A stretch of DNA of 24,704 nt from IMG/VR virus record IMGVR_UViG_3300042691_025866, positions 1-24,704 of that record, one strand, 5' to 3'. This document shows positions 17,016-24,703 of this stretch, one piece after another. The notes under the pieces were generated by a model. The model saw only the letters and a list, made by a program, of their open reading frames with translations. It was not told where the DNA came from and searched no databases. Every line of letters begins with the position of its first letter. Within the stretch, counting starts at the first letter, position 1. The position numbers and the translations under genes are program-made. Source of the stretch: a virus.

Positions 17016-18611
17016 ATGGCTGATAACTATATTGATGAAACGGAAACTGGCACTGGGTTATACTCAACCAGGGTTCCTGGCTATGAAGATGCAGCAGATA
17101 TTCAGGAGGCTTTAAGACTTTATCATTATGGATCACTAAGTATCCCAACTGTTGATTCACTTGGAACGGCAAATGGAATAAGTCCAAAATCTATAGCAGG
17201 GCACCTAAAAACCTTATCAAATACAGACATAGCCAATGCATTATTGGCAGCAAATGCTCTTGCACAAGAGATAACAGATAGAACAACTGCAGATACAGGT
17301 CTTCAAACACAGATAAATAACCTTTCAGCAACCATAGGGTTGCAAACCACTTTAACTACAAAAACTTCTAACTTTACCCTGGCTCTTTTGGATGCTGGAA
17401 AAACAATTTTACTTGATACTGCATCACCAATGACATTGACAGTCCCTACAAATTCATCAGTTGAAATACCTGTTGGATATCAGTATTTTGTTATAGAAGC
17501 AGGATCAGGAAGAACAACTTTTACACCAGCATCAGGTGTAACAATTAATAGCAAAAATTCACAAATGTATATTGATAATCAATATGGTAGAGCAACGCTT
17601 TTAAAGGTTGGAACTGATTCATGGATTGCCTATGGAGATATTTCTGAAAATGCTGTCCCAGTGACACCACCAGTGACACCACCAGTGACACCACCAGTGA
17701 CACCGCCAGTGACACCACCAGTGACACCACCAGTTACTCCACCGCCACCACCAGTGACACCACCAGTTACTCCACCAGTAGTAGTGACACCACCTGTAAC
17801 TCCACCAGTAGTAGTGACACCACCTGTAACACCACCAGTAACAACAGGAACAGCCTATCTCTCATACTGCTTTAATGGAACTCCTACACAAGAATCATTC
17901 CCCGTTAATTCTGAAAATGTAGTTGTACAAGATATTAACCAAGCAGTTGCTGCTTACACTTCACTTCTTCAAGGTTTAAATCCTCCAGCAACAAGCATTT
18001 CTGTTTCAATAAGTTCAATGCCAGCAGCACCAACTAACTGTCCAGCAGCACCAGTGACACCACCAGTTACACCCCCAGTAGTTACTCCACCAGTAACACC
18101 CCCAGTAGTTACTCCACCAGTAACGCCACCAACAGGTGGATTCTTTGCTTCATTCTGTTCTAATGGAATTGCTATGTCAGATGGAGGACCTCAGTACTCA
18201 TCTGCAGGAGCCATTCAAGCATGGGTAAATGGCAATTATCCTAATGTAAACAATCTTACTACTCAAGAAGGGTCCGCACCAGCATTACCAAATTGTACAC
18301 CAGCAGTTACTCCACCAGTTACTCCGCCTGTAACTCCACCAGTTACTCCACCACCACCAGTGACTCCACCAGTTACTCCACCACCACCAGTGACACCACC
18401 AGTTACTCCACCAGTAGTAGTGACACCACCTGTAACTCCACCTGTAACTCCGCCTGTAACTCCACCTGTAACTCCACCTGTAACTCCACCTGTAACTCCA
18501 CCTGTAACTCCACCTGTAACTCCACCAGTTACACCACCAGCAGGCGGTTGTAATCCAGACACAGTAGGATGCCAAGGAGACTTTGGTTCTTGCGGAGGGT
18601 GCTTTGCATAA
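17016..18611 (+). CDS. Long tail fibre/spike with TPPV repeats and Cys domains, 531 aa
   Basis: Residues 1-210 have a small helix region (EALRLYHYGSLSIPTVDSLG, then coiled-coil-like NALAQEITDRTT) and a beta domain with LLDAGKTILLDTASPM. Three TPPV/VTPP repeat blocks follow (about 214-278, 345-374, 429-508). Between them are two related domains, each with a pair of Cys (SYCFNGTPTQ...NCP and SFCSNGIAMS...NCTP). The tail has GGCNPDTVGCQGDFGSCGGC. Repeated Thr-Pro-Pro-Val would be an extended, stiff linker and a good substrate for proline hydroxylation or O-glycosylation. The repeat DNA could vary in length by slippage. Confidence 0.82.
   Translation: MADNYIDETETGTGLYSTRVPGYEDAADIQEALRLYHYGSLSIPTVDSLGTANGISPKSIAGHLKTLSNTDIANALLAANALAQEITDRTTADTGLQTQINNLSATIGLQTTLTTKTSNFTLALLDAGKTILLDTASPMTLTVPTNSSVEIPVGYQYFVIEAGSGRTTFTPASGVTINSKNSQMYIDNQYGRATLLKVGTDSWIAYGDISENAVPVTPPVTPPVTPPVTPPVTPPVTPPVTPPPPPVTPPVTPPVVVTPPVTPPVVVTPPVTPPVTTGTAYLSYCFNGTPTQESFPVNSENVVVQDINQAVAAYTSLLQGLNPPATSISVSISSMPAAPTNCPAAPVTPPVTPPVVTPPVTPPVVTPPVTPPTGGFFASFCSNGIAMSDGGPQYSSAGAIQAWVNGNYPNVNNLTTQEGSAPALPNCTPAVTPPVTPPVTPPVTPPPPVTPPVTPPPPVTPPVTPPVVVTPPVTPPVTPPVTPPVTPPVTPPVTPPVTPPVTPPVTPPAGGCNPDTVGCQGDFGSCGGCFA
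17656..18540 (+). repeat. TPPV-coding repeat DNA in three blocks
   Basis: Blocks at about 17656-17848, 18049-18136 and 18301-18540 consist of repeated 12-bp units such as CCACCAGTGACA, CCACCAGTTACT or CCACCTGTAACT. Block 3 has a long run of almost identical CCACCTGTAACT units (about 18424-18530). Synonymous mixing in blocks 1-2 suggests older repeats; the uniform run suggests recent expansion. Confidence 0.75.
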
Positions 18612-18643
18612 ATGATACAATTAAATATAAACAAGGAGAAATT

Positions 18644-19060
18644 ATGTATGCTTTTATAGTAAAAAATAATGCAGGTACTTGGGATGTTTGGTCTACGCTT
18701 TTAGATATTCCAATTATTGAAAGAAAAGAAAGAGTTGAGTCTGCCATAGCAAGTGGTCTTCCTATTACTGGAAAAAATGTAACGGAACATAAAGAATCAG
18801 TTAAAAATGGTGCTATCTGGGATGGAACGCAATGGTCTGGTGGAGATTCTATGTCAGTGTCACAAGAAATGGCATTAAACTTGTTTGCATATATTTGTAA
18901 TAATACAATTATCCTTATACACATATCTTCACCAAACAGTGCTTCTGATATACAGATGGCAGCAATTTTTGAAAGCGATAATAGCATGATTAAAGTTCCA
19001 GAAGGCCAAACTGCTAAAATTGGAGATATCTGGGATGGCGAAAATATAATTACTATATAA
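18644..19060 (+). CDS. Possible tail-fibre-associated or chaperone protein, 138 aa
   Basis: MYAFIVKNNAGTWDVWSTLL, then ITGKNVTEHKESVKNGAIWD and GTQWSGGDSM near the centre, and a C-terminal IGDIWDGENIITI. The repeated IWDG...W/DG pattern near the end resembles short tail-fibre assembly or fibre-tip proteins. Strong AAGGAG before the ATG. The start is chosen by this site. Function unproven. Confidence 0.7.
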   Translation: MYAFIVKNNAGTWDVWSTLLDIPIIERKERVESAIASGLPITGKNVTEHKESVKNGAIWDGTQWSGGDSMSVSQEMALNLFAYICNNTIILIHISSPNSASDIQMAAIFESDNSMIKVPEGQTAKIGDIWDGENIITI

Positions 19061-19078
19061 AATAAAAATGGGGCAAAC

Positions 19079-19306
19079 ATGTCAAAATGGGAAGAGTGGA
19101 AAAAGGCTCAAGGAGAAGCAAGGCCTTGGCATTTATTAGATCACAACAAGTTGGTAGATGATGAATCTATATCTGATTCTAGACTAAGCATATGTAAAAC
19201 ATGTCCAGAGTTGATCAAACTTACAACAACATGTAAAAAATGTGGGTGTTTTATGGTAGCAAAAACAAAACTAGAAGGGGCAGCCTGCCCAATAGGGAAG
19301 TGGTAA
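19079..19306 (+). CDS. Cys-rich zinc-ribbon-like protein, 75 aa
   Basis: The C-terminal half reads SICKTCPELIKLTTTCKKCG, then CFMVAKTKLEGAACPIGKW. Six cysteines in CxxC and CxxCxC spacing suggest one or two zinc sites. I recall the pattern (CPIGKW end) from small phage proteins, including ones near modification genes, and perhaps from DUF6171. Role unknown. Confidence 0.7.
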   Translation: MSKWEEWKKAQGEARPWHLLDHNKLVDDESISDSRLSICKTCPELIKLTTTCKKCGCFMVAKTKLEGAACPIGKW

Positions 19307-19309
19307 AAA

Positions 19310-19357
19310 ATGATTAGGCAATACCATAATAGAATCTCTTTAATTGTGCAATTATGA
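19310..19357 (+). CDS. Possible 15-residue leader peptide
   Basis: A frame of MIRQYHNRISLIVQL starts 3 nt after the previous stop and ends in a TGA that overlaps the ATG of the radical SAM gene. AGGGAAG lies about 9 nt before it. It could couple translation into the radical SAM gene. It is very short and may be chance. Confidence 0.25.
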   Translation: MIRQYHNRISLIVQL

Positions 19358-20208
19358 TAAAAGATTGGTTTAAGAAGCAACTAGGCCTTATAGAGATAGA
19401 GGTATATTCTTACTGCAATAGGAAGTGCTGGTTTTGTCCTAACTCTTTTATAGACAGACACTCTGATAACAATGTTATGCCAGAAGAAATGTATTTGTCT
19501 ATACTTAATCAGTTATCAGAAATAGACTATGATAAAGAAATTACGTACAGCAGATATAACGAGCCACTAGCCTATAGAGAGATAATACTAAAGCGTATTT
19601 CTCAAGCCAGAGAGATATTGCCAAAGGCCAAACTAAGAACCAATACCAATGGCGACTATGTTACACTTGACTATATTCATGCTCTTAGAAACGCAGGACT
19701 TAATGAGTTGTTTATTCAACAATACCTGGCAAATAATGAGCAATACAATCATGCCAAGATGAAGAAACGTATGCTTGAAAAGATCAAAGGTTTTGGTGTT
19801 GAGTACACAGTTATTTCTGATGTAGAAAATCACAGAATAGAATATGACCTAGCAATAGATGGAATAGTTGTACACCTAAGAGCAAGAAACTTTGCTGTAG
19901 AGGGAACTGCTAGAACTGAAAAGGTTGCGGGATTTAACGAAGAATATGTAAGAACTAAGGCATGCACACAGCCATTTAAAAACATGTACATAGACTACAA
20001 TGGTAGCGTAATGGTGTGTTGCAATACAAGATCAGATGTGCCTGAGCATAATAATGGAATTATGGCTCATGTAAACGACGCTCCTTTGTGGGAAATCTAC
20101 AGAAATGAAAAATATAAGCCTTGGAGAGACCACCTTGAGAAAGATGGCCCTAAGTCTGGTATTTGCAAGGGTTGTAAAATTGATATTAACTTTAAGGAAA
20201 TGATTTAG
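19354..20208 (+). CDS. Radical SAM/SPASM-type enzyme, 284 aa
   Basis: The N-terminus has C21-x3-C25-x2-C28 (YCNRKCWFC), which binds the [4Fe-4S] cluster that cleaves S-adenosylmethionine. NTNGDYV near residue 96 is typical of the barrel. The C-terminus has ACTQPFKNMYIDYNGSVMVC followed by further Cys (CN, GICKGCK), as in SPASM or twitch auxiliary-cluster domains. SPASM enzymes often modify peptides or proteins, but sugar-modifying ones exist. It heads the right-hand modification cluster with two glycosyltransferases. Substrate unknown. Confidence 0.82.
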   Translation: MIKDWFKKQLGLIEIEVYSYCNRKCWFCPNSFIDRHSDNNVMPEEMYLSILNQLSEIDYDKEITYSRYNEPLAYREIILKRISQAREILPKAKLRTNTNGDYVTLDYIHALRNAGLNELFIQQYLANNEQYNHAKMKKRMLEKIKGFGVEYTVISDVENHRIEYDLAIDGIVVHLRARNFAVEGTARTEKVAGFNEEYVRTKACTQPFKNMYIDYNGSVMVCCNTRSDVPEHNNGIMAHVNDAPLWEIYRNEKYKPWRDHLEKDGPKSGICKGCKIDINFKEMI

Positions 20209-20214
20209 AAGGTT

Positions 20215-21213
20215 ATGGTGCTTGTATTACCAGGAGAAGAGTATCCTAACTATGACTCTATGTCATATATTAAAACTGATGGTGGACCATTTTACACTTT
20301 TAATAATTTTTATCTTGACAATGCAAGTGATGTTCAAATTGACTTAAAAGGTTCTTGGATTTTAATTCCAAAAGGATATCAGTACCATCATTTTTTAAAA
20401 GAAATTTTTGGTACTTACTTATACTATAAAAATAATGTAGATAGAGATATTAATGTTTTGTGGGTTGAGCAACCTATTGACTCTCCTACAGGTCACAATT
20501 TAGAACTTGTTAATAATGAATTGTCTTCTTCAATAAAGCCAGATAAAATTCATAAAATACAGATTTCCGATATTGTTACTAAAAATATAAAAATAGAAAA
20601 GTTAATTATTTTTTCTTGCAACACCAGATATTTCTTTTCTTTAGAAAGTCCAAATCTTTTTATAAAAAATTATACATTTAATAATTTAGGATATTACCAT
20701 TTTCCAGAAGTGAATAAAGAACTTAGAAAATTTTTTGAAATGTATATGCATGAAGATATAAGAAAACCAAAAAAGATTTTTATAACAAGAAGAGATGCAA
20801 ACAATGCAATTAGAAAAAACAACAGGTTAAAAGATTTTGACAACAGATATATGGATGAGTGGTTAGATGACACTTTAGAAAACTTCTTTTCTAGTCGTGG
20901 TTTTGAGATAGTAACACTTTCGGGAATGTCAATTAAAGATCAGATTTCTTATTTTTATAATGCAGATGTAATTGCTGGGGTTCGTGGAGGAAATCTTTGT
21001 AATACTATTTGTTCAAAAGACGGAACAGCATTAATGCAGATAAATATTAATAAACTTTACTCTTACCCATGGGAAAAAGAGTTTGACAGTGTTGTAGGTT
21101 TGAACTATATGGATCTTCATTTATATGAAGACATATCTGCTGAAACAGTCGAAAATGCTTTATTGAAAGAGTACGATGAATTTTTAAAAAAATATGATTT
21201 AGGAGTTAAATAA
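20215..21213 (+). CDS. GT61-like glycosyltransferase 1, 332 aa
   Basis: The second half has IFITRRDANNAIRKNN, DDTLENFFSSRGFEIVTLSG, MSIKDQISYFYNADVIAGVR and GGNLCNTICS. The order of an RRD strand, GFEIV, the QI-F--ADVIAG helix and strand, and GGNLCN matches the DUF563/GT61 family of glycosyltransferases (the usual motif is HGAGLTN; here RGGNLCN, so the His is missing). These add sugars to proteins or glycans. AGAAGG lies before the ATG. It is followed by a paralogue. The lost His may change the donor or the activity. Confidence 0.72.
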   Translation: MVLVLPGEEYPNYDSMSYIKTDGGPFYTFNNFYLDNASDVQIDLKGSWILIPKGYQYHHFLKEIFGTYLYYKNNVDRDINVLWVEQPIDSPTGHNLELVNNELSSSIKPDKIHKIQISDIVTKNIKIEKLIIFSCNTRYFFSLESPNLFIKNYTFNNLGYYHFPEVNKELRKFFEMYMHEDIRKPKKIFITRRDANNAIRKNNRLKDFDNRYMDEWLDDTLENFFSSRGFEIVTLSGMSIKDQISYFYNADVIAGVRGGNLCNTICSKDGTALMQININKLYSYPWEKEFDSVVGLNYMDLHLYEDISAETVENALLKEYDEFLKKYDLGVK

Positions 21214-21216
21214 AAA

Positions 21217-22209
21217 ATGATTTTAAAATGTGATTATATATATCAAGAAAAGTTTTTAAATTATGAGTTTGATTCTGTTAATATTAAAAATTTTTCAATA
21301 GTCAATGACAATACAGAAGTGCTTTTTGTTCCTGGTAAAACATATCTTTTTTCAACATTTTCTCCATATGGACACTCATTGATAGATATTTATGGACAGT
21401 ATAAAGTTTTAAAGTTAAAGTATCCAGATATACAGCCATTCTTTTTTGAAAATGGAGAAAAAGGTTATTTGTTTAATAATAATAAAATTACAAAAGACTT
21501 GATGAGCACATTTATCGATATTCCCAACACAGTCTTTGATATATCAAAAAACAATTATCTATTTGAGGAAGTTGTGATGTTCTTTGATATGAATAATACA
21601 TTTCCTCAAAATTTTTATCAAGATCATGGAATTACAAGAAGTCTAAACTATTTCCCATTTTGTTCTTGCTACATGGGAACTGATATTTGTGGACAAAGTG
21701 AGTACTTTAAGTACAACTACTTAGCAATTGATTTGGTTATAGAAAGTTTTTCATATATGTTTTATAAAAATAAAGAAAAAAAATATTTTATATCTAGAGA
21801 AAGATATAACGCTCAGTATAAAAATGACATAGATTATTTTTCAGCAAAGACTGTTTTATCTGCAGAAGAAGAATCTCAATTTTATAGAGCAAAAATAAGA
21901 TATTGTGAAAAAGAAAAAGATATACAAGACATATTTGTAAAAAATGGCTATGAGGTTATTTATCCAGAGGACTATGGACTATTTGATCAAATAAAATTTT
22001 TTAGCCAAGCAAAAGATATTGCTTCTATATCTGGTGCAAGTTTGTTTAATGTTTTGTGGTGCAACAACGAATCTTCTATTACTGAAATTCTTGCTGTTCC
22101 AGGGTATAGGTACCACTACAAAGAGTTTGCAGAACACATAGGTGCAGGTCATAGGCAGATCTTGGCGATAGATCAAGACATGCTTCTACTTGAAAAATCC
22201 TTGTTCTAG
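21217..22209 (+). CDS. GT61-like glycosyltransferase 2, 330 aa
   Basis: Related to the upstream gene: KKYFISRERYNAQYKN, DIFVKNGYEVIYPEDYGLFD, QIKFFSQAKDIASISGASLF and NVLWCN. The SGASLFN segment replaces HGAGLTN. A FSTFSPYGHSLIDIYGQYKV segment near residue 48 may be the family's N-terminal helix. The gene starts only 4 nt after the first. Two adjacent diverged copies suggest a short glycan built in two steps or two acceptors. Confidence 0.7.
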   Translation: MILKCDYIYQEKFLNYEFDSVNIKNFSIVNDNTEVLFVPGKTYLFSTFSPYGHSLIDIYGQYKVLKLKYPDIQPFFFENGEKGYLFNNNKITKDLMSTFIDIPNTVFDISKNNYLFEEVVMFFDMNNTFPQNFYQDHGITRSLNYFPFCSCYMGTDICGQSEYFKYNYLAIDLVIESFSYMFYKNKEKKYFISRERYNAQYKNDIDYFSAKTVLSAEEESQFYRAKIRYCEKEKDIQDIFVKNGYEVIYPEDYGLFDQIKFFSQAKDIASISGASLFNVLWCNNESSITEILAVPGYRYHYKEFAEHIGAGHRQILAIDQDMLLLEKSLF

Positions 22210-22227
22210 GATTTAAAATCCCAATTG

Positions 22228-22248
22228 TGCTATAATTTATTAAGGAGG
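22228..22248 (+). promoter_or_regulatory. Extended -10 promoter and strong ribosome-binding site
   Basis: TGC-TATAAT (22228-22236), then AAGGAGG (22242-22248), then the ATG at 22253. It likely drives the last three modification genes. Confidence 0.55.
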
Positions 22249-22252
22249 AAAA

Positions 22253-22849
22253 ATGTCTACTTTAAATTATTCTGATGTAATAAATCAATCAGATATAGAT
22301 CTAGCAATAAAAGAAAATAGAATCCATGTATTTAAGAATCCGTTTCCAGAGTTACCAACATGGGACACCATTTTAAATGTTATATCCACATATGTTGATA
22401 TAGATTTAGAAAGATTCCCAGATAGATCATATCTAGACAGCAAAAACTTAGAAGAAGAGTATTTAAGTTTTGATCTAAAATGTAGGTTTTGGTCCAGACT
22501 TGCTTTTCAGTTAAATGATCCAGAGGATCCATATATGGAGATAATCCCAGAACTAAAGCCAGTAACTGAGTGGGGACTTTCAAAATATTCAAAACATATA
22601 TATTCAAATAACTTTGGCCTAGTAACCTTTATGAAAAATAAAGGGGTCGTTGGAAATAAACACCATGACCTAGTAGACCAATTTCAGTGGGTGGTAAAGG
22701 GAGAAATGATCTGGCGTACTGGAGAAAATTTAGAAAATGAAACCCATGTTGTTGAGGGTGATTTTGTTTTTGTACCAAAACTTTTAGTTCATGAAGTCGA
22801 AACTTTTAAAGCACCACGTGCATGTATTAACTTAGCGATTAGGAATTAG
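22253..22849 (+). CDS. Cupin/JmjC-like oxygenase-type protein, 198 aa
   Basis: Residues 137-139 (HHD) and H180 (VPKLLVHEVE) give an H-x-D...H-like pattern inside a cupin fold: NKHHDLVDQFQWVVKGEMIW, then GDFVFVPKLLVHEV, with the G...P...H motif of cupin strand 2. This fits JmjC/cupin-8-type 2-oxoglutarate oxygenases, which hydroxylate proteins, or a non-enzymatic cupin. The strong ribosome-binding site and promoter set it as the start of a unit with the P4H-like enzyme. Confidence 0.7.
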   Translation: MSTLNYSDVINQSDIDLAIKENRIHVFKNPFPELPTWDTILNVISTYVDIDLERFPDRSYLDSKNLEEEYLSFDLKCRFWSRLAFQLNDPEDPYMEIIPELKPVTEWGLSKYSKHIYSNNFGLVTFMKNKGVVGNKHHDLVDQFQWVVKGEMIWRTGENLENETHVVEGDFVFVPKLLVHEVETFKAPRACINLAIRN

Positions 22850-22850
22850 T

Positions 22851-23414
22851 GTGTTTAATGCAAAGGTTGCAAAAAATTTTATTTCTAAAGATGATTGTAA
22901 ATATTTAGTAAACATTGCAACATCTTATGATTTATGGGAAGGCGGAGGATCAAGTTTCTGGGAAGGAAGAGTTGTAAACTATCAATCAATTTTAAAGTTT
23001 GATAAAAAAGCAGGAAAAATTATGCTAGATGCAAATAATGCTTGTGGAAAACTAATTAAAGAAAATTATAATCTAAGTTTGCCAGTTTATTCTGATACCC
23101 TTCAAGTAATTAGATGGTTTCCAGGAATGGAACAGCCACCGCATGCAGACGACATGAGTAATACTGAGCACCATGGATTTGAGCACAGAGCCTTTGGATC
23201 AATAATTTATTTAAATGATGATTATAGTGGTGGTCATACATTTTATCCAAATTTTGATATAGAGGTAATTCCAGAAACTGGTTCTCTTGCAATTCATCCA
23301 GGGGACCCAGAACATCTTCACGGAGTAACAAAAATAGAAGACAGCATGAGGTACACAATTGCATCCTTCTGGACTTTTGATAAGGAGAAAAGCCATGAAT
23401 GGCCAGTACCTTAA
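22851..23414 (+). CDS. 2-oxoglutarate/Fe(II) oxygenase, prolyl-4-hydroxylase-like 2, 187 aa
   Basis: QPPHADDM has H98-x-D100, and EHLHGVTKIEDSMRYTI has H157 and R167. The H...R spacing of ten residues is the same as in the 11541 enzyme (H164, R174). SIIYLNDDYSGGHTFYP is the typical strand and loop of the P4H family. GTG is used as start, directly after the upstream stop. Substrate unknown. Two such genes in one phage segment are notable. Confidence 0.82.
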   Translation: MFNAKVAKNFISKDDCKYLVNIATSYDLWEGGGSSFWEGRVVNYQSILKFDKKAGKIMLDANNACGKLIKENYNLSLPVYSDTLQVIRWFPGMEQPPHADDMSNTEHHGFEHRAFGSIIYLNDDYSGGHTFYPNFDIEVIPETGSLAIHPGDPEHLHGVTKIEDSMRYTIASFWTFDKEKSHEWPVP

Positions 23415-24147
23415 TAATCCTGGATACGAAGTTCCAGACAATACAATTTTAATTGTCCCCCACCGTCTTGAAGATGATGGGTTTTATAAAGAAGTTATTT
23501 TGCCACTAAAAGGAGAGAGCAAAAGAGATTGGTTTACACCCCACTTCTATTACTGTCTTCCTTTAAATATTGGAAATCAGTATGGATTTTTAATACAGTC
23601 TTTAAGAGATTTTGAAATTATTTGGGATGGATCACCAGCAGACCCAGTGATAACCTTTTTAAACTCAGATAATGAAAACAAGCAGTTTATAACTGGAGGT
23701 TTTGGAAGTGGAATTGTTACGGTTCAAAATTGTTTTGCTATAAAAACTCCAATAGGAACAAATGTTATGACTATTCAGCCACCCAATATGTTTATTCCTG
23801 GATGTATTTCTATGGCTGCTGTTATTGAAACAGACAACATAAAGAGAGACTTTACTTTTAATATTAAAATGACAGTTCCAAACTTAAAGGTAACTGTAAA
23901 AAAGGGAGACCCCTTGGGAGCCTTTATACCAATTCAAAGACATTATGTAGATGAGTTTGATGTGAAACTTATTAGTGAGTTTTTCTCAAAAGAGGTTCAT
24001 GAAAATGAAATAAATGAACAACTTGCTCTAAGCATTGAAAGAACTACTGTCGACAAAGAAAAGCCTCATGAATCTGGAAGGCGATACTTTAAAGGCATAA
24101 ACACCGATGGTACCGCCTATCCAGATCATCAAAAAAAACTTACTTAG
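23395..24147 (+). CDS. DUF6065-like protein, 250 aa
   Basis: The ATG at 23395 follows AAGGAG. Recognisable pieces are DFEIIWDGSPADP, FGSGIVTVQNCFAIKTPIGT, IQPPNMFIPG, IETDNIKRDFTFNIKMTVP and KKGDPLGAFIPIQRH, which are in the order I remember for DUF6065, a family of unknown function often found with oxygenase or biosynthetic genes. It ends with a SGRRYFKG segment. It overlaps the P4H-like gene by 20 nt. The name rests on recall, not on a search. Confidence 0.62.
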   Translation: MNGQYLNNPGYEVPDNTILIVPHRLEDDGFYKEVILPLKGESKRDWFTPHFYYCLPLNIGNQYGFLIQSLRDFEIIWDGSPADPVITFLNSDNENKQFITGGFGSGIVTVQNCFAIKTPIGTNVMTIQPPNMFIPGCISMAAVIETDNIKRDFTFNIKMTVPNLKVTVKKGDPLGAFIPIQRHYVDEFDVKLISEFFSKEVHENEINEQLALSIERTTVDKEKPHESGRRYFKGINTDGTAYPDHQKKLT

Positions 24148-24703
24148 GAAATTTAGTCATCCAGAACTTAGTTCTTGGCGTAATGCCTTTCCAAGAAGAC
24201 CAATCTTCTCCACCATTTGTCATGTAGTATGCAATCTCTGCATTCTTGACGGGATTGAATAGTTCAGCATTTGAGTCAAGATCAAACTTAGTTCTACGAT
24301 CAGGACCAAGAGCGTCAATCATATTTATTTGAAACATTCCATAAGACGAGTCACCAGTCTTGTGGTTGCCGTTAAAAGCCAATGGACGGCCATTAGACTC
24401 CTTTTTAGCAACTGCCCAAGCAACTACAAGGTCTTTGCCCTTGAAGCCTACTAGAGAAAGCAGTTCTTTTAGTTCTAGATCAGTAAGAGAAACCTTATTC
24501 TCAAAACTCTCTAGTTTTTTTGCTTTAGAAACCAAAAAAACCTCTTTCGAGGCGGTTTCCGATGTCTGAGCCTGTTCCAGGCTAAGGTTATTCTTTGTAT
24601 CAAGATCTGAAATAGCATTAGCAGAGTTAGACATAACCGTTACTAGTGCTACGATACTGAGTGTGCTAATGATCTCTTTGTTTCTTTCGATAAATTTAAT
24701 CAT
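24140..24703 (-). CDS. Secreted lytic-transglycosylase-like protein, 187 aa
   Basis: A signal peptide (MIKFIERNKEIISTLSIVAL, ending SNSANA at residue 30) is followed by a linker with a short coiled region (about 31-70), then a lysozyme-like SLT domain. AWAVAKKESNGRP holds the catalytic Glu (E102), and TGDSSYGMFQIN is the GxSxGxxQ-type motif. It cuts peptidoglycan and would act outside the membrane. The ATG at 24701-24703 is the last codon in view, so the start could be upstream. It converges with and overlaps the DUF6065-like gene by 8 bp. Confidence 0.78.
   Translation of the reverse strand: MIKFIERNKEIISTLSIVALVTVMSNSANAISDLDTKNNLSLEQAQTSETASKEVFLVSKAKKLESFENKVSLTDLELKELLSLVGFKGKDLVVAWAVAKKESNGRPLAFNGNHKTGDSSYGMFQINMIDALGPDRRTKFDLDSNAELFNPVKNAEIAYYMTNGGEDWSSWKGITPRTKFWMTKFPK

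Noticed and set aside
17656-18540. Possible CRISPR array in the short repeats
   Set aside because: The repeats are 12-bp, in frame, with no unique spacers of constant length, and they encode a continuous protein.
18293-18553. Plus-strand Ser/Thr/Cys repeat frame
   Set aside because: It is an out-of-frame reading of the TPPV repeats within the 17016-18611 gene, with no start signal of its own.
18263-18634. Long minus-strand frames rich in Gly-Val (TGGV repeats) and Trp-Ser
   Set aside because: They are the complement of the TPPV repeat DNA; codon periodicity and the ribosome-binding sites belong to the plus-strand fibre gene.
18529-19080. 183-aa minus-strand frame with hydrophobic stretches
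   Set aside because: It is antisense to the 18644-19060 gene, which has a strong AAGGAG site and is consistent with its neighbours.
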